The notes: generated from the sequence alone by a model not told the origin. DNA of 64,000 bases from Paenibacillus radicis (ex Xue et al. 2023) (GCF_024722015.1 NZ_JANQBD010000001.1:124001-188000), one strand, 5' to 3'. Positions 25,860-35,346 are shown, counted from the first letter of the stretch. Numbers and translations: made by a program.

Positions 25860-26966
25860 TTAGTAACCCAAGAGCTGCAGCAAATGTTCTACCCGTCTCA
25901 CATAAGTATGCTGCTGCAAGGTTCGCTTCAATCCGTTGTAAGCAATAGCTCTCCGTTCTTGATCATGGCTTAAATAATATTCGATTTGGCCCATCAGCTC
26001 CTCGGGTGATCTATAAACCGCAATTTCTCGACCCGGTGTGTAGAGTCTTGCTAAATCATCCCTAATATCCGTAAGCTGCATCGAACCACAACCAGCCATT
26101 TCATAAGTCCGGGGATTGATAGATTGACCCGGAACCGAGCGACTGTTTCTATTGTCTATTTCTTGTACATGACCCCGATGTAAATTGATCACAATTTTGG
26201 CCCCGCTGTAATATTTAGCAGTTTCCTCGACGGGTGTCCAGCCTTCTCGAATAGAATGGCGCAGCAGCTTGTAGTTTTTCATACGATTCCATAGTCCACC
26301 TGCTATAACTACCTTTTTACCGGATAAATATGGAGCAATACGATCAAACACAGCGACGCGGTTCCAGAACGCCATACCAATAAAACACACATCCGATCTG
26401 TAGTTCAGACCTACCTGCTGAGGCCTGAACACATCCGTGTCCGCCGCCAAAGGTAAATAGGCGACATTGGCGCAGCCATTCTCCTTATACAGCTGCACAC
26501 AGCTTTGCTCATGAGTCAAAACCACATCATAATGCTGCGCTATACGGATCGTGTCATCCGTAAAGTACGGATCATCCGCAAACCAAATGGCTGTACGAAT
26601 ACCCATTGCACGAATGGTGTCAATTTGCTGAAGATGATTTTCCGGAAATACATGAAGACCATTTAACACCAGCACAAGATCGGGACGCATCTGTGCTGCT
26701 GCTGTCAGCATCTCGGGTGGCGTACCAACAACCAGTTCGCTTACCAAAGACCCAAGTGCTTTGATCACACCCTGGTCTATCGCCGGAAATCCTTGTGGAA
26801 TATAGAGCACCCTTAATTGTCTTAAAGTTATGGGTGCAGGCGGAACTATCGCGCGAACCGCTTCACAGCGTCCGAGATGGTAACCGTGCTCCAGGCCCTG
26901 ACTCCTACCGTCTATTAAACCGGCGGCTCTGCCAGTCGCCGCCCCTCGATTTTTGACAGGCCGCAA
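25860..26966 (-). CDS. CgeB-like spore maturation glycosyltransferase (paralogue)
   Basis: 368 residues; TTG start with AAGGGGGG six bases upstream. Short basic N-terminus (MRPVKNRGAATGRAAG) then LIDGRSQGLEHGYHLGRCEA, a degenerate form of the G-aromatic module in its sister. CgeB-type body: LRVLYIPQGFPAIDQGVIKA, VLVLNGLHVF, WFADDPYFTDD, VCFIGMAFWNRVAVFDRIAP, INLHRGH and SINPRTYEMAGCGSMQLTDI. It follows rfbC by 32 bases, placing it in the rhamnose operon, so dTDP-rhamnose or a related donor is a reasonable guess for the substrate. Confidence 0.85.
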   Translation of the reverse strand: MRPVKNRGAATGRAAGLIDGRSQGLEHGYHLGRCEAVRAIVPPAPITLRQLRVLYIPQGFPAIDQGVIKALGSLVSELVVGTPPEMLTAAAQMRPDLVLVLNGLHVFPENHLQQIDTIRAMGIRTAIWFADDPYFTDDTIRIAQHYDVVLTHEQSCVQLYKENGCANVAYLPLAADTDVFRPQQVGLNYRSDVCFIGMAFWNRVAVFDRIAPYLSGKKVVIAGGLWNRMKNYKLLRHSIREGWTPVEETAKYYSGAKIVINLHRGHVQEIDNRNSRSVPGQSINPRTYEMAGCGSMQLTDIRDDLARLYTPGREIAVYRSPEELMGQIEYYLSHDQERRAIAYNGLKRTLQQHTYVRRVEHLLQLLGY

Positions 26967-26998
26967 TTGAATCCCCCCTTATCGTTCACCGTGATTTA

Positions 26999-27460
26999 TC
27001 ATCGGAACTTCGTTGACCAATCAAAGCCGATCTCTGGATCATCGTAAGCTAACCGATATTCATCAGGCTGACTGGCATCGTAAGCCATATTGGTAAAGTA
27101 GACGATCGTCACCGGCTTTAAGCCCAGCACCCGATATCCATGAGCCACTCCCCGAGGAATAAACAGTAAATACGAATTGTCTTCCCCCATATAATGAGCT
27201 TCTGTTTTTCGGAAGGTAGGGGAATCCTTGCGCATATCATGGAGTACAACCTGCGCGTGTCCGCTTGGAAAAAACCAAATATCATCCTGCAGTTGGTGAT
27301 AATGAAAGGCTTTGATTACACCTGGAAAGGACATGGATAGCGATGCTTGCCCAAAGCTCCCATATATGGCATCATCCTTACGCAAAACCTCCATAAAATA
27401 CCCTCTGTCATCAGAATGCTTAACAAGAGGTTTTTTTACTACTCCATGAATACTACCCAT
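26999..27460 (-). CDS. rfbC: dTDP-4-dehydrorhamnose 3,5-epimerase
   Basis: Start at ATG 27458-27460 (MGSIHGVVKKPLVKHSDDRG), eight bases after GGAGGAG and overlapping the rfbD stop by eight bases; an upstream ATG at 27487 lacks an SD. 153 residues, the short cupin form also seen in B. subtilis SpsL. Catalytic and substrate-contact residues include HSDDRGYFMEVLRKDD, the His in KAFHYHQLQDDIWF and IPRGVAHGYRVLG. It epimerises C3 and C5 of dTDP-4-keto-6-deoxyglucose. Third enzyme in pathway order, fourth in the operon. Confidence 0.93.
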   Translation of the reverse strand: MGSIHGVVKKPLVKHSDDRGYFMEVLRKDDAIYGSFGQASLSMSFPGVIKAFHYHQLQDDIWFFPSGHAQVVLHDMRKDSPTFRKTEAHYMGEDNSYLLFIPRGVAHGYRVLGLKPVTIVYFTNMAYDASQPDEYRLAYDDPEIGFDWSTKFR

Positions 27461-28367
27461 TACCGAGCTCCTCCTTATCGGTTTCATTCATTATTTCATC
27501 TGTTTGAATTCTTTCGGAATCGATGTTCAGATCCTCCAAAATAAAGCTTTGTAAGGCATCCCTCCACATTCTGAGTCTCGGGAACCCATTATAACGAATT
27601 GCCTTGTCATCGAAATCTGATCTCACCGGTCTGGCAGCAGGCAGCGGAAAGCTGTCTGCAGTTACTGGATTAAGCCGTACTGCACTGTGCCCAGCAATTC
27701 GAAGAATTTCCTCAGCAAACTCATATCGGGAGCACATGCCTCGATTGGAGGCATGATAAATGCCATATCTCTCGCTCTCTATCACTTGCTCGATGAACCG
27801 AGCGAGATCATACGTATATGTCGGCGAACCGAATTGATCAGCCACCATGGACAGCTCGCTGTGCTGCTGAGCGTTGGCAAGCACCTTCGTAACGAAATTG
27901 CTGCCGTATTTGCCATACAGCCAAGAGGTCCTAACGATAAAGTACTTGTCGCATATTAACTGAACAAATTTTTCCCCATGAAGCTTGGAATGTCCATAAA
28001 CACTAATCGGATTCGTACGATCCAGCTCATTGTAAGCAGCCCCCTTAGTGCCGTCAAACACATAATCAGTGCTTACATAAACAAGCTTGGCACCCATTTC
28101 ATTGGCCATTAATGCAATGTTTCGCGAGCCGAAGGAGTTGACCATGTAGGCCTCCTCCATCCGGCTTTCGGCCAAATCCACTTGAGTATAAGCAGCCGCA
28201 TGAACTATTACGTCAGGGCGGCACTTAAGAACGGCCTCTCTCACAGATTGTTCGTTAGTAATGTCAAGCTCTTTCCGGGTTTTGGCTATCAGCTTATGCT
28301 TTTTGCTCAGCACCCTGATGAGATCACGTCCCAATTGACCTCCAGCACCTGTGATGAGGATATTCAT
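27453..28367 (-). CDS. rfbD: dTDP-4-dehydrorhamnose reductase
   Basis: 304 residues. Short-chain dehydrogenase fold with NAD(P)-binding ITGAGGQLGRDLIRVL, the STDYVFDG segment and the YGHSKLHGEK (YxxxK) catalytic motif, as in RfbD/SpsK. It reduces dTDP-4-dehydrorhamnose to dTDP-L-rhamnose, the final step. Starts four bases inside the rfbB end and runs past the rfbC start, so the genes are tightly coupled. The C-terminal 25 residues (NIDSERIQTDEIMNETDKEE) are acidic and outside the usual fold. Confidence 0.95.
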   Translation of the reverse strand: MNILITGAGGQLGRDLIRVLSKKHKLIAKTRKELDITNEQSVREAVLKCRPDVIVHAAAYTQVDLAESRMEEAYMVNSFGSRNIALMANEMGAKLVYVSTDYVFDGTKGAAYNELDRTNPISVYGHSKLHGEKFVQLICDKYFIVRTSWLYGKYGSNFVTKVLANAQQHSELSMVADQFGSPTYTYDLARFIEQVIESERYGIYHASNRGMCSRYEFAEEILRIAGHSAVRLNPVTADSFPLPAARPVRSDFDDKAIRYNGFPRLRMWRDALQSFILEDLNIDSERIQTDEIMNETDKEELGNG

Positions 28368-29395
28368 AAGACATCTCCTTCATCGGCTGCTGCATTCAGC
28401 ACTTTATTGGAAGCAGCTTGCGGCAGAAGCTTGCGCCACCAAGCTTCATGCTCAAGGTACCAGGCAACAGTAAGCTTTAGGCCTTGCTCAAGCTTATAGC
28501 GCGGCCTCCAACCGAGCTCATGCTGCAGCTTGCCAGCGTCTATCGCATACCGAAGATCATGTCCTAACCGATCGGCCACGAACTCAATGAGTGATTCCGG
28601 CTTCCCAATCTCCGCAAGAATAGTTCTGACAATTTCCAGATTGGTCCGTTCGTTGCCTCCGCCAATATTGTAAACATGCCCAGGTGTACCCGATTGAATG
28701 ACACACTCAATCGCTGAACAATGATCCTCAACATAGAGCCAATCACGTATATTTAATCCGTCTCCATAGACAGGAATCCGCTGATTCTGAAGCGCACGCG
28801 TAATAATAGTAGGAATTAGCTTTTCGGGAAATTGATAAGGGCCGTAATTGTTGGAGCAGCGGGTAATAACAACAGGCAGAGAATACGTCTCATAGTAGGC
28901 TCTCGCGAGCAAATCGGATCCTGCCTTACTAGCCGAATAAGGACTGTTTGGAGCAAGCGGCGTAGACTCAGTGAATAGTCCCTCCTTGCCCAACGTCCCA
29001 TATACTTCATCGGTAGATACATGAACGAACTTCGAAACGCCTTGTCTTCGTGCTTCCTCAAGCAGGCTTTGTGTTCCAAGCACATTGGTGCGAACAAACA
29101 GCTGAGGATCTGCGATGCTTCGATCAACATGAGATTCAGCTGCAAAATGAACCACAATATCAATGGCTTCTTCTTGAAATACACGCTGTACACACTGCAC
29201 ATCAGCAATATCCCCTTGAACAAGACGGTAGTTGGGCAAGTGCTCCAAGCTCGCCGTATTATCCGGATTCCCTGCATAGGTTAGAGCATCCAGATTCACA
29301 ATACGATCCTTCGAATGATGAGCCAGCCAATAATGAACAAAATTACTTCCAATAAATCCCATACCACCTGTGACGAGCAGCGTTCTCCCAGTCAT
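28364..29395 (-). CDS. rfbB: dTDP-glucose 4,6-dehydratase
   Basis: 343 residues. Extended SDR: LLVTGGMGFIGSNFVHYWLA for NAD, VHFAAESHVDRSI, STDEVYGTLG (Thr-Asp-Glu catalytic set), YSASKAGSDLL with the catalytic Tyr/Lys, and TRCSNNYGPYQFPEKLIP. Converts dTDP-glucose to dTDP-4-keto-6-deoxyglucose. Overlaps rfbA by four bases (ATGA) and rfbD by four bases. Confidence 0.96.
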   Translation of the reverse strand: MTGRTLLVTGGMGFIGSNFVHYWLAHHSKDRIVNLDALTYAGNPDNTASLEHLPNYRLVQGDIADVQCVQRVFQEEAIDIVVHFAAESHVDRSIADPQLFVRTNVLGTQSLLEEARRQGVSKFVHVSTDEVYGTLGKEGLFTESTPLAPNSPYSASKAGSDLLARAYYETYSLPVVITRCSNNYGPYQFPEKLIPTIITRALQNQRIPVYGDGLNIRDWLYVEDHCSAIECVIQSGTPGHVYNIGGGNERTNLEIVRTILAEIGKPESLIEFVADRLGHDLRYAIDAGKLQHELGWRPRYKLEQGLKLTVAWYLEHEAWWRKLLPQAASNKVLNAAADEGDVL

Positions 29396-30114
29396 AGCTT
29401 CTCACTCTCCAGCAGCTTGGCGCCGGCTTCCGCCAATGCCTGATGCGTTCCCGCATCCATCCACCAGCCTGTAAACATACTGTAGGTCAACAACCCTTGC
29501 TCGGCATAAACATTATTCACATCCGTAATTTCCAATTCGCCTCGTTCCGATGGTTGGAGCGTCCGGATCATATCAAATACTCGGTTATCATATAAATAGA
29601 TACCTGTCACTGCATAATCAGATGGAGGTACCTTAGGCTTTTCTATTATTCGTTCTATTCGGTTGCCCTTCAGCACTGGAACCCCATAACGATGAGGATC
29701 CATCACATGCTTCAAGAAGACATGCGCACCACTGTTCATCTCGCTAAATTCAACAACTGCTTCTTGTAGAGAGTCCTCGAACAAATTATCTCCAAGAATA
29801 ACGAGCAGCTTCTCATCCGGACGAACAAACTCCTCCGCCAAAGCTAAGGCTTGAGCAATACCTCCCGCTTCCTCCTGAATTTTGTAGCTAACCTCGACTC
29901 CCCACTCCCGACCGCTTCCCACGTATTCGGTATATAAACCTGCAGAATGCTTTCCTGTAACGAGCAGCAGCTCTTTGATACCGGCCTCAGCCATTTTTTC
30001 AATCGCATAATGAATCATCGGGTACTTCCCTACTGGCAGTAAATGTTTATTGATAATATTAGTTAGAGGACGCAATCTTGTTCCTGTTCCGCCAGCCAAT
30101 ATAACGCCTTTCAT
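29392..30114 (-). CDS. rfbA: Glucose-1-phosphate thymidylyltransferase (short SpsI-type)
   Basis: 240 residues: nucleotide-binding MKGVILAGGTGTRLRPLTNI, NKHLLPVGKYPMIHYAI, ILGDNLFED and EKPKVPPSDYAVTGIYLYDN. The shorter length, compared with ~290 for enteric RmlA, matches the RmlA3/SpsI type found in spore-polysaccharide clusters. It makes dTDP-glucose from dTTP and glucose-1-phosphate. SD AAAGGGG eight bases before the ATG. First gene of an operon that continues through the CgeB-like genes to the terminator at 24152. Confidence 0.95.
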   Translation of the reverse strand: MKGVILAGGTGTRLRPLTNIINKHLLPVGKYPMIHYAIEKMAEAGIKELLLVTGKHSAGLYTEYVGSGREWGVEVSYKIQEEAGGIAQALALAEEFVRPDEKLLVILGDNLFEDSLQEAVVEFSEMNSGAHVFLKHVMDPHRYGVPVLKGNRIERIIEKPKVPPSDYAVTGIYLYDNRVFDMIRTLQPSERGELEITDVNNVYAEQGLLTYSMFTGWWMDAGTHQALAEAGAKLLESEKL

Positions 30115-30167
30115 TGTATATCCCCTTTCCCTAAGGAATTCGCCTTACTGTACAAATGCCATGCTGC

Positions 30168-30177
30168 TATAATATGC
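30168..30177 (-). promoter_or_regulatory. GCATATTATA, putative sigma-K-like -10 of the rfbA operon
   Basis: Minus-strand match to the mother-cell sigma-K -10 consensus (GCATANNNTA), 54 bases upstream of rfbA, with CCAC (an AC-type -35) about 18 bases further up. This fits late-sporulation expression of the operon. The same bases also contain TATTATA, so a SigA element cannot be excluded. Confidence 0.4.
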
Positions 30178-30474
30178 GCTCGCTACTACCCTCAAGTGGA
30201 CGAATACCACGATTAGCGGAAAATTGGCTGATGACCAGTGCACGGATAGGCTCATATAGGGCTCTGCAATGACCTTTACATTAGATACCTCACCTTTGGT
30301 GAAAAGAACAATCTGAATATATGCCTATGCTTTATGAAGGAATTAGGTATCGATTTCGATTGCTGTTGGAATCGTCTTCGTTTGTCCACACACAAAAAAA
30401 CTCCTGCGGAAACTTGCCACAAAAGTTTTACAATGCCTCATCGAGGTATATATCCCCAGGAATTCGTATAAAGC
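30178..30474. other. Intergenic region, nothing recognised
   Basis: About 300 bases between the rfbA promoter area and the EAL-gene terminator. No credible reading frame, repeat or RNA was seen. Confidence 0.5.
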
Positions 30475-30475
30475 A

Positions 30476-30512
30476 AAAGCCTGAAGGTTCGCGATGCGAC
30501 TCTTCAGGCTTT
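30476..30512 (-). terminator. Terminator of the EAL-domain gene
   Basis: On the minus strand AAAGCCTGAAG (30502-30512) pairs with CTTCAGGCTTT (30476-30486), starting two bases after the stop codon and followed by TGCTTTAT. Confidence 0.85.
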
Positions 30513-30513
30513 A

Positions 30514-31641
30514 TTAAATTGCGCCTGTTCCACTGCGGAACGACGGAATTACATAGCACAAATCCGCTTCTGGCAGTGGTTTGCCTAACAAGTAACCTTG
30601 AACGGATTCGCAGCCAATGCTGCGAACACAATCCAATTGCTCCTCCGTTTCTATCCCTTCTGCCACCACCCCAAGACCGAGCTTATGAACCATAGCAACG
30701 ATAGATTCGACTATCACTTTTCCTTTGGGCTCATTGCATAAATTTTGCACAAAAGAACGGTCAATCTTTACGTTGTGAATCGGCAGCTGCTTCAAATAAC
30801 TGAGCGAGGAATAGCCGGTACCAAAATCATCAAGAGCAATTCGAATTCCCATGTCTCGCAGCTCATTGAGGATGGAAGCCGATGTATCCAAGCTTTGGAT
30901 AAGTGCGCTCTCCGTAAGCTCTACTTCCAGATACTTTCCTTCAAGACGAGTATCCCTTAGAATACTGCGGACACTACGGGCAAATTGGACATTACGCAGC
31001 TGCAAAGCGGAAATGTTAACCGACATAACCGATCCTGTGAAGCCTCTCGCTTGCAGTTCCTTATTTTTACGGCAGGCTTCGCGAAGCACCCATTCTCCTA
31101 TCCCCACAATCAGGCCGCTGCTTTCAGCAACAGGTATAAATTCCGCCGGTGATACGGTTCCCAGCTCGGGATGCTCCCATCTCAGCAACGCTTCAAAACC
31201 AAGTATTTGTCGAGTGGCTGCATCATATTGTGCTTGATAATACAATGTAAATTGCTTTCGTTCCAATGCGGTCAGCAGCGCCTCTTCGATATTCTCCCTT
31301 CTCGGAGAATACAATTCCATTGGTGGTACAACGAAAAGCGCTGACTTATTATCTTCTTCTGATGAATGGTCAGGAGCTAGCAAATGTTCGAACATCACAA
31401 AAACAATGAACAAACTGGCTGCCAATATTAAAATAGATTCATGATCCATTGAAGTTCTGACTTCCGTTTGAAATAGCAGGAGACTAAGAACCATTCCGGT
31501 GAGCCCCAGGAAAACAAACGTCACTATATGAACTTTTATCCATTCCCACACATTTTGTTGCCGTTTAAGCCGATACTCTACAATCAGGAAAAGTCCAACC
31601 AGCAGCGTGTAATCCAGCATGTACAAGCCTGTTTCCAGCAA
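30514..31641 (-). CDS. Membrane EAL-domain c-di-GMP phosphodiesterase
   Basis: 375 residues. Two or three membrane helices in the first 95 residues, no periplasmic sensor domain, then a complete EAL domain (about 125-365): FEALLRWEHPELG, SVNISALQLRN, LEVELTESAL, ALDDFGTGYSSLSYLKQLPI, KIDRSFVQNL, AEGIETEEQL and VQGYLLGKPLP. All metal and catalytic residues are intact, so it should hydrolyse c-di-GMP to pGpG at the membrane. The frame opens with TTG at 31639-31641; the ATG seven codons later (31618-31620) is an equally possible start, as neither has an ideal SD. No GGDEF partner lies in the window. Confidence 0.92.
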   Translation of the reverse strand: MLETGLYMLDYTLLVGLFLIVEYRLKRQQNVWEWIKVHIVTFVFLGLTGMVLSLLLFQTEVRTSMDHESILILAASLFIVFVMFEHLLAPDHSSEEDNKSALFVVPPMELYSPRRENIEEALLTALERKQFTLYYQAQYDAATRQILGFEALLRWEHPELGTVSPAEFIPVAESSGLIVGIGEWVLREACRKNKELQARGFTGSVMSVNISALQLRNVQFARSVRSILRDTRLEGKYLEVELTESALIQSLDTSASILNELRDMGIRIALDDFGTGYSSLSYLKQLPIHNVKIDRSFVQNLCNEPKGKVIVESIVAMVHKLGLGVVAEGIETEEQLDCVRSIGCESVQGYLLGKPLPEADLCYVIPSFRSGTGAI

Positions 31642-31810
31642 ATTAATAATGATGCTAACCCCCCACTTAAACTTGTCCGATTAGCGTCCCCTTTACCTAT
31701 GATGGTCGAATCAAGCTTAAGCATTGGGTACATCACGGAGCGGAATTGTTATCTTCATTATGGCAGGAAACTGTTTAGTAACATTTAGATAAGATAAGTA
31801 ATAAACGTTA

Positions 31811-31835
31811 ATTTTCCTAAATATATCAGGAAAAT
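31811..31835. other. Inverted repeat after the hybrid kinase gene
   Basis: ATTTTCCT (31811-31818) and AGGAAAAT (31828-31835), a perfect 8-bp AT-rich inverted repeat one base after the kinase stop. It could be a weak terminator or an operator; there is no good T run. The rest of the gap up to 31641 shows nothing recognisable. Confidence 0.35.
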
Positions 31836-31836
31836 A

Positions 31837-34800
31837 TTAGGATATTGCCTGCAATGTTGTGATTAATCGGTCCAAGCAGAGCTCGAGCTCCTTCATAGCC
31901 TCCTCCAATTCAACGTTATTATTACCTGAGATACATGCTACTTTAAGAGTTTCTTCCAGCTTAGCCGCCGCCTTATAAAGAGGATCAGCCGAAAGGCTTC
32001 CGGCGGCACCTTTGAGCGTATGCGCGAAACGCTGGGCTTCCTGAAGACGTCCCTCACTCAAAGCCTCTCTTATCCGTTCCGTGTATCCTACATAATCGCG
32101 AAGAAAGATCGAGAACATTTTGAGTAATATTTGTTCCTTTCCAAGCAGCTGAAACAACGCTTTCGACACATTGATATTCTCATTTCCCGATAACAGCTCA
32201 ATTAGGCCAACACCTGCTGCTGATGGACTGTAAGTCCAATCTTCCTCTGAGGAAGCAGCCGCATCATTTAACCACTTTTGAATAACCGAATCCAGCATAT
32301 GCAGCTCTATCGGTTTCGTGATGATATCATTCATCCCCGCTGTCCGGTACTTTTCATGATCACTTGAAATAGCATTAGCGGTTAACGCAATAATAGGTAT
32401 TTGCTCTAAACGGTCTCCACTGCGAATCCTTCGAGTGGTCTCAACTCCGTCCAGCTCAGGCATAAAAATATCCATGAGGATAAGATCCCAGTCCTCGGAA
32501 TGAAGCTTGTCCAGCACCTCATAGCCTGTTCGCGCCACATCAACGGAGTAGCCGCTCTGAGCAAGCAGCTCCATAGCCACCTGCTGATTGATTTCATTAT
32601 CCTCGGCCAACAGAATCCGCTTCATCCTTCCATTTCCCTGCCTCATCTGCGACCCACGCTTCAGAACGAACGGTTGGATGGCTGAATGACCCCTGCGGCC
32701 TAATGCAGCTTCAATTGTTTGAAAGAAGCCCGATCGGCTCAGGGGCTTAACAACAATACCGTCCGACCTGTACTCCATGGGCACGCTTAACATTTCGTCC
32801 CGCCCATAGGCCGTTGTATGTGCTAACGTTATGATACCCGCAGCATCCGCTTCTCGTTTGAAAGCAGCCCATGTTTCAAGACCGTACATATCCGGCATTT
32901 CCATATCCATTAATGCCAAGTCATACGGCTTGCCAGAGGTATGCTGCCCAAGCTCAGCAAAGGCTTCCTTCCATGTTGAGAATATAACAGGCTCGTAGGA
33001 AAAGGAACGCAGCATCGCACTTATATGCTCCTGCATAAGTGGATGATCCTCTACGACCATAACTCGCAATCCAGCTTTGTGTATTTTCGATTTCCAATCG
33101 TTTGGCTTGGCTCCAGCAGGTAGCATCATGGGAACGGTAAAGCTGAATACGCTGCCTTGACCCAGCTCACTGCGAACCTCAAGGTTACTATCCATTAACT
33201 TTATTAGCCTGCTTGCTATAACTAATCCTAAGCCAGTTCCGCCATATTTACGGCTGGTTGAACCGTCAGCTTGAGTAAACGGCTTGAACAAGCTGTCCAT
33301 CTGCTCCGCAGAAATGCCGATCCCCGTATCTTCCACGCTAAAATGAACATTTACAGAAGTACCCTTTTTCTTAACCACATCCACTTTTACTTTAACGAAG
33401 CCCTTTTCCGTAAACTTCACCGCATTATTGCATAAGTTGAGCAGCACCTGTTCCAGACGAAGCGGGTCTCCTATTAGCTCATCCGGTAAGCTGTCGTCCA
33501 TTTCGATCATCAGCTCAAACTGCTCTTTACCGCCAAGAAAAACGCCCAATACGCCGGATAGTTTGTCCATCAGCTCCTCAGGATGGAACGTGATCTTCTC
33601 GAGCTCCATTTTGCCTGCTTCTACCTTTGAGAAATCCAATATGTCATTAATAATTCTTAGGAGAGCTTGGGATGAATACAACACTTTAGAAGAGTAATCC
33701 TTCTGAACCTCTGTCATATCTGTTTTCTGCATCAGCTGGGTTAGTCCGATAATCCCATTAAGGGGAGTGCGTATCTCATGGCTCATCCCTGCAAGAAACC
33801 TGCTTTTGGCCAGATTCGCTTCGTCAGCCTCCAGCTTCGCTTGGATAAGCTCCTGACGAACTCTCTTTTGCTCGGTAATATCCCTTGCAATTGCTACAAC
33901 GCCCAAGAAGTTGCCCTCACCATCACTCAAGCCATTCGAATTATGGGTCACGGGAAATCGATTGCCGTCTTTGTGAACAAAGGTCCATTCCCGGTCATAT
34001 GAAAATTCAAGCAGCCTGAGCTCATGGAATACCGCCACGTCTGGAGTTACGGTGCGTCCCAGCAGCTTGGATAGTCTCTCGGCCTCCTCAGTTATTTCTT
34101 CTGGAGCGATATACAGCAGCGGTGTCTCCTTGTTCAGCACTTCATCCGCCGTATATCCCAGCATGTTCTCGGCTGTTTTACTAAAATAAGTAATCTTATA
34201 ATCCGCATCCAAGGCGATCATTAAAAAATCATTATGATTTATAATCGTATCCAATCGCTCAAACAAGGTCCTCAAATGGTCCATCATAACATTAACAGAT
34301 TGTGCCAAAGCTCCTATTTCATCATTATTACTGATTGGAATAGGAGACAGATTGAAATTTCCTTCGGCCACTGTTTCTGTAACGGATAAAATTTCCTTTA
34401 CCCTGACAATTTGTCGGTTATAAACTACCGTTAGAAGCCATATCATAATCACCTCTGTAGCGGCAATGGAGAGCACCGTTTTCCAAAATAATGAGTGAAG
34501 CGGTTTTTCCATTTCATCCGTCGGAACCTGCAGCACTACATACCAAGCCGTATCTTCTACAGCTGAGAAAAAGAGCAGCAGAGGATTTTTCCTCTCAGAC
34601 AAGTCCCGGAAACCATGCCTGGACTCCAACGGCTTAGTCACAATCTCTGCTAAAATCGACCCTATCGCTTCCTTATTAATAGAATCTGCTTCTGAGACTT
34701 CACTTAAATAGAATACCGTCCCGTCTGCCGTGGACAGCATGATTTTGCCCATATTACCTGCATGATGATTAATCAGCTTCTTGAAAGCCTTATCCAATAA

Positions 34801-35316
34801 AATTTCTGCATGGACAAGTCCGATGATGTTATTTTTTTCATTAAATACAGGCACTTGCAGTGTGATCAGACGTTGATTGGCTGCTTTCTCGACAAAAGGA
34901 TCAGAGACAATGCTCTCCCCCTTCATCACTCTCGTGAATATATCCTCAGAATGGAAGTTAACCTTTCCTCCCAAGCTTATGTCCATGTCCCCTTTTAAAT
35001 CGGCGAACCCTATTCTTTTATACTCTCCCTTGGAACGCTCCACTTCCTTGCCGAAATAATCAATCCTCTCCGCATCGGTTCCGAATCGCACCTGCTCTGA
35101 CCGGCTCATGATCTCCACTTCCGCCATTCGGTTCCTTATCCACGCTGACAAATTATATGAGGATAACTGTACCTTCTCGTTTGCAGTTTCCTTCAGTGAA
35201 TCCATTATCCGCTGCTTGGCGGAGCTGTAATTGCTAATTCCTACAACAAACAGGGCCCCTCCGGAAATCAATACAACGACAACCATCATTTTAAAACGCA
35301 GCGACAACTCCCTCAT
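31837..35316 (-). CDS. Hybrid sensor histidine kinase (dCACHE-HAMP-PAS-HisKA-HATPase-REC-REC-Hpt)
   Basis: 1159 residues. First membrane helix 10-28, a ~250-residue extracellular CACHE-type sensor, second helix about 283-303, HAMP to ~355, PAS/PAC about 365-490 (ITYFSKTAENMLGYTADEVL), HisKA with SRFLAGMSHEIRTPLNGIIG, HATPase with NLCNNAVKFTEKG and GGTGLGLVIASRLI. Two receivers follow: the first (about 750-870) with VVEDHPLM and LMDMEMPDM, the second (about 905-1025) with LLAEDNEINQ and LMDIFMPELDG; both keep acceptor Asp and Lys. A C-terminal Hpt domain has AHTLKGAAGSLS. It is a complete phosphorelay on one chain. It follows an OmpR-type regulator gene, though a terminator lies between them. 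Confidence 0.93.
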   Translation of the reverse strand: MRELSLRFKMMVVVVLISGGALFVVGISNYSSAKQRIMDSLKETANEKVQLSSYNLSAWIRNRMAEVEIMSRSEQVRFGTDAERIDYFGKEVERSKGEYKRIGFADLKGDMDISLGGKVNFHSEDIFTRVMKGESIVSDPFVEKAANQRLITLQVPVFNEKNNIIGLVHAEILLDKAFKKLINHHAGNMGKIMLSTADGTVFYLSEVSEADSINKEAIGSILAEIVTKPLESRHGFRDLSERKNPLLLFFSAVEDTAWYVVLQVPTDEMEKPLHSLFWKTVLSIAATEVIMIWLLTVVYNRQIVRVKEILSVTETVAEGNFNLSPIPISNNDEIGALAQSVNVMMDHLRTLFERLDTIINHNDFLMIALDADYKITYFSKTAENMLGYTADEVLNKETPLLYIAPEEITEEAERLSKLLGRTVTPDVAVFHELRLLEFSYDREWTFVHKDGNRFPVTHNSNGLSDGEGNFLGVVAIARDITEQKRVRQELIQAKLEADEANLAKSRFLAGMSHEIRTPLNGIIGLTQLMQKTDMTEVQKDYSSKVLYSSQALLRIINDILDFSKVEAGKMELEKITFHPEELMDKLSGVLGVFLGGKEQFELMIEMDDSLPDELIGDPLRLEQVLLNLCNNAVKFTEKGFVKVKVDVVKKKGTSVNVHFSVEDTGIGISAEQMDSLFKPFTQADGSTSRKYGGTGLGLVIASRLIKLMDSNLEVRSELGQGSVFSFTVPMMLPAGAKPNDWKSKIHKAGLRVMVVEDHPLMQEHISAMLRSFSYEPVIFSTWKEAFAELGQHTSGKPYDLALMDMEMPDMYGLETWAAFKREADAAGIITLAHTTAYGRDEMLSVPMEYRSDGIVVKPLSRSGFFQTIEAALGRRGHSAIQPFVLKRGSQMRQGNGRMKRILLAEDNEINQQVAMELLAQSGYSVDVARTGYEVLDKLHSEDWDLILMDIFMPELDGVETTRRIRSGDRLEQIPIIALTANAISSDHEKYRTAGMNDIITKPIELHMLDSVIQKWLNDAAASSEEDWTYSPSAAGVGLIELLSGNENINVSKALFQLLGKEQILLKMFSIFLRDYVGYTERIREALSEGRLQEAQRFAHTLKGAAGSLSADPLYKAAAKLEETLKVACISGNNNVELEEAMKELELCLDRLITTLQAIS

Positions 35317-35346
35317 CTATCGTCCCCCCATCGCTTCTGCAAATAA

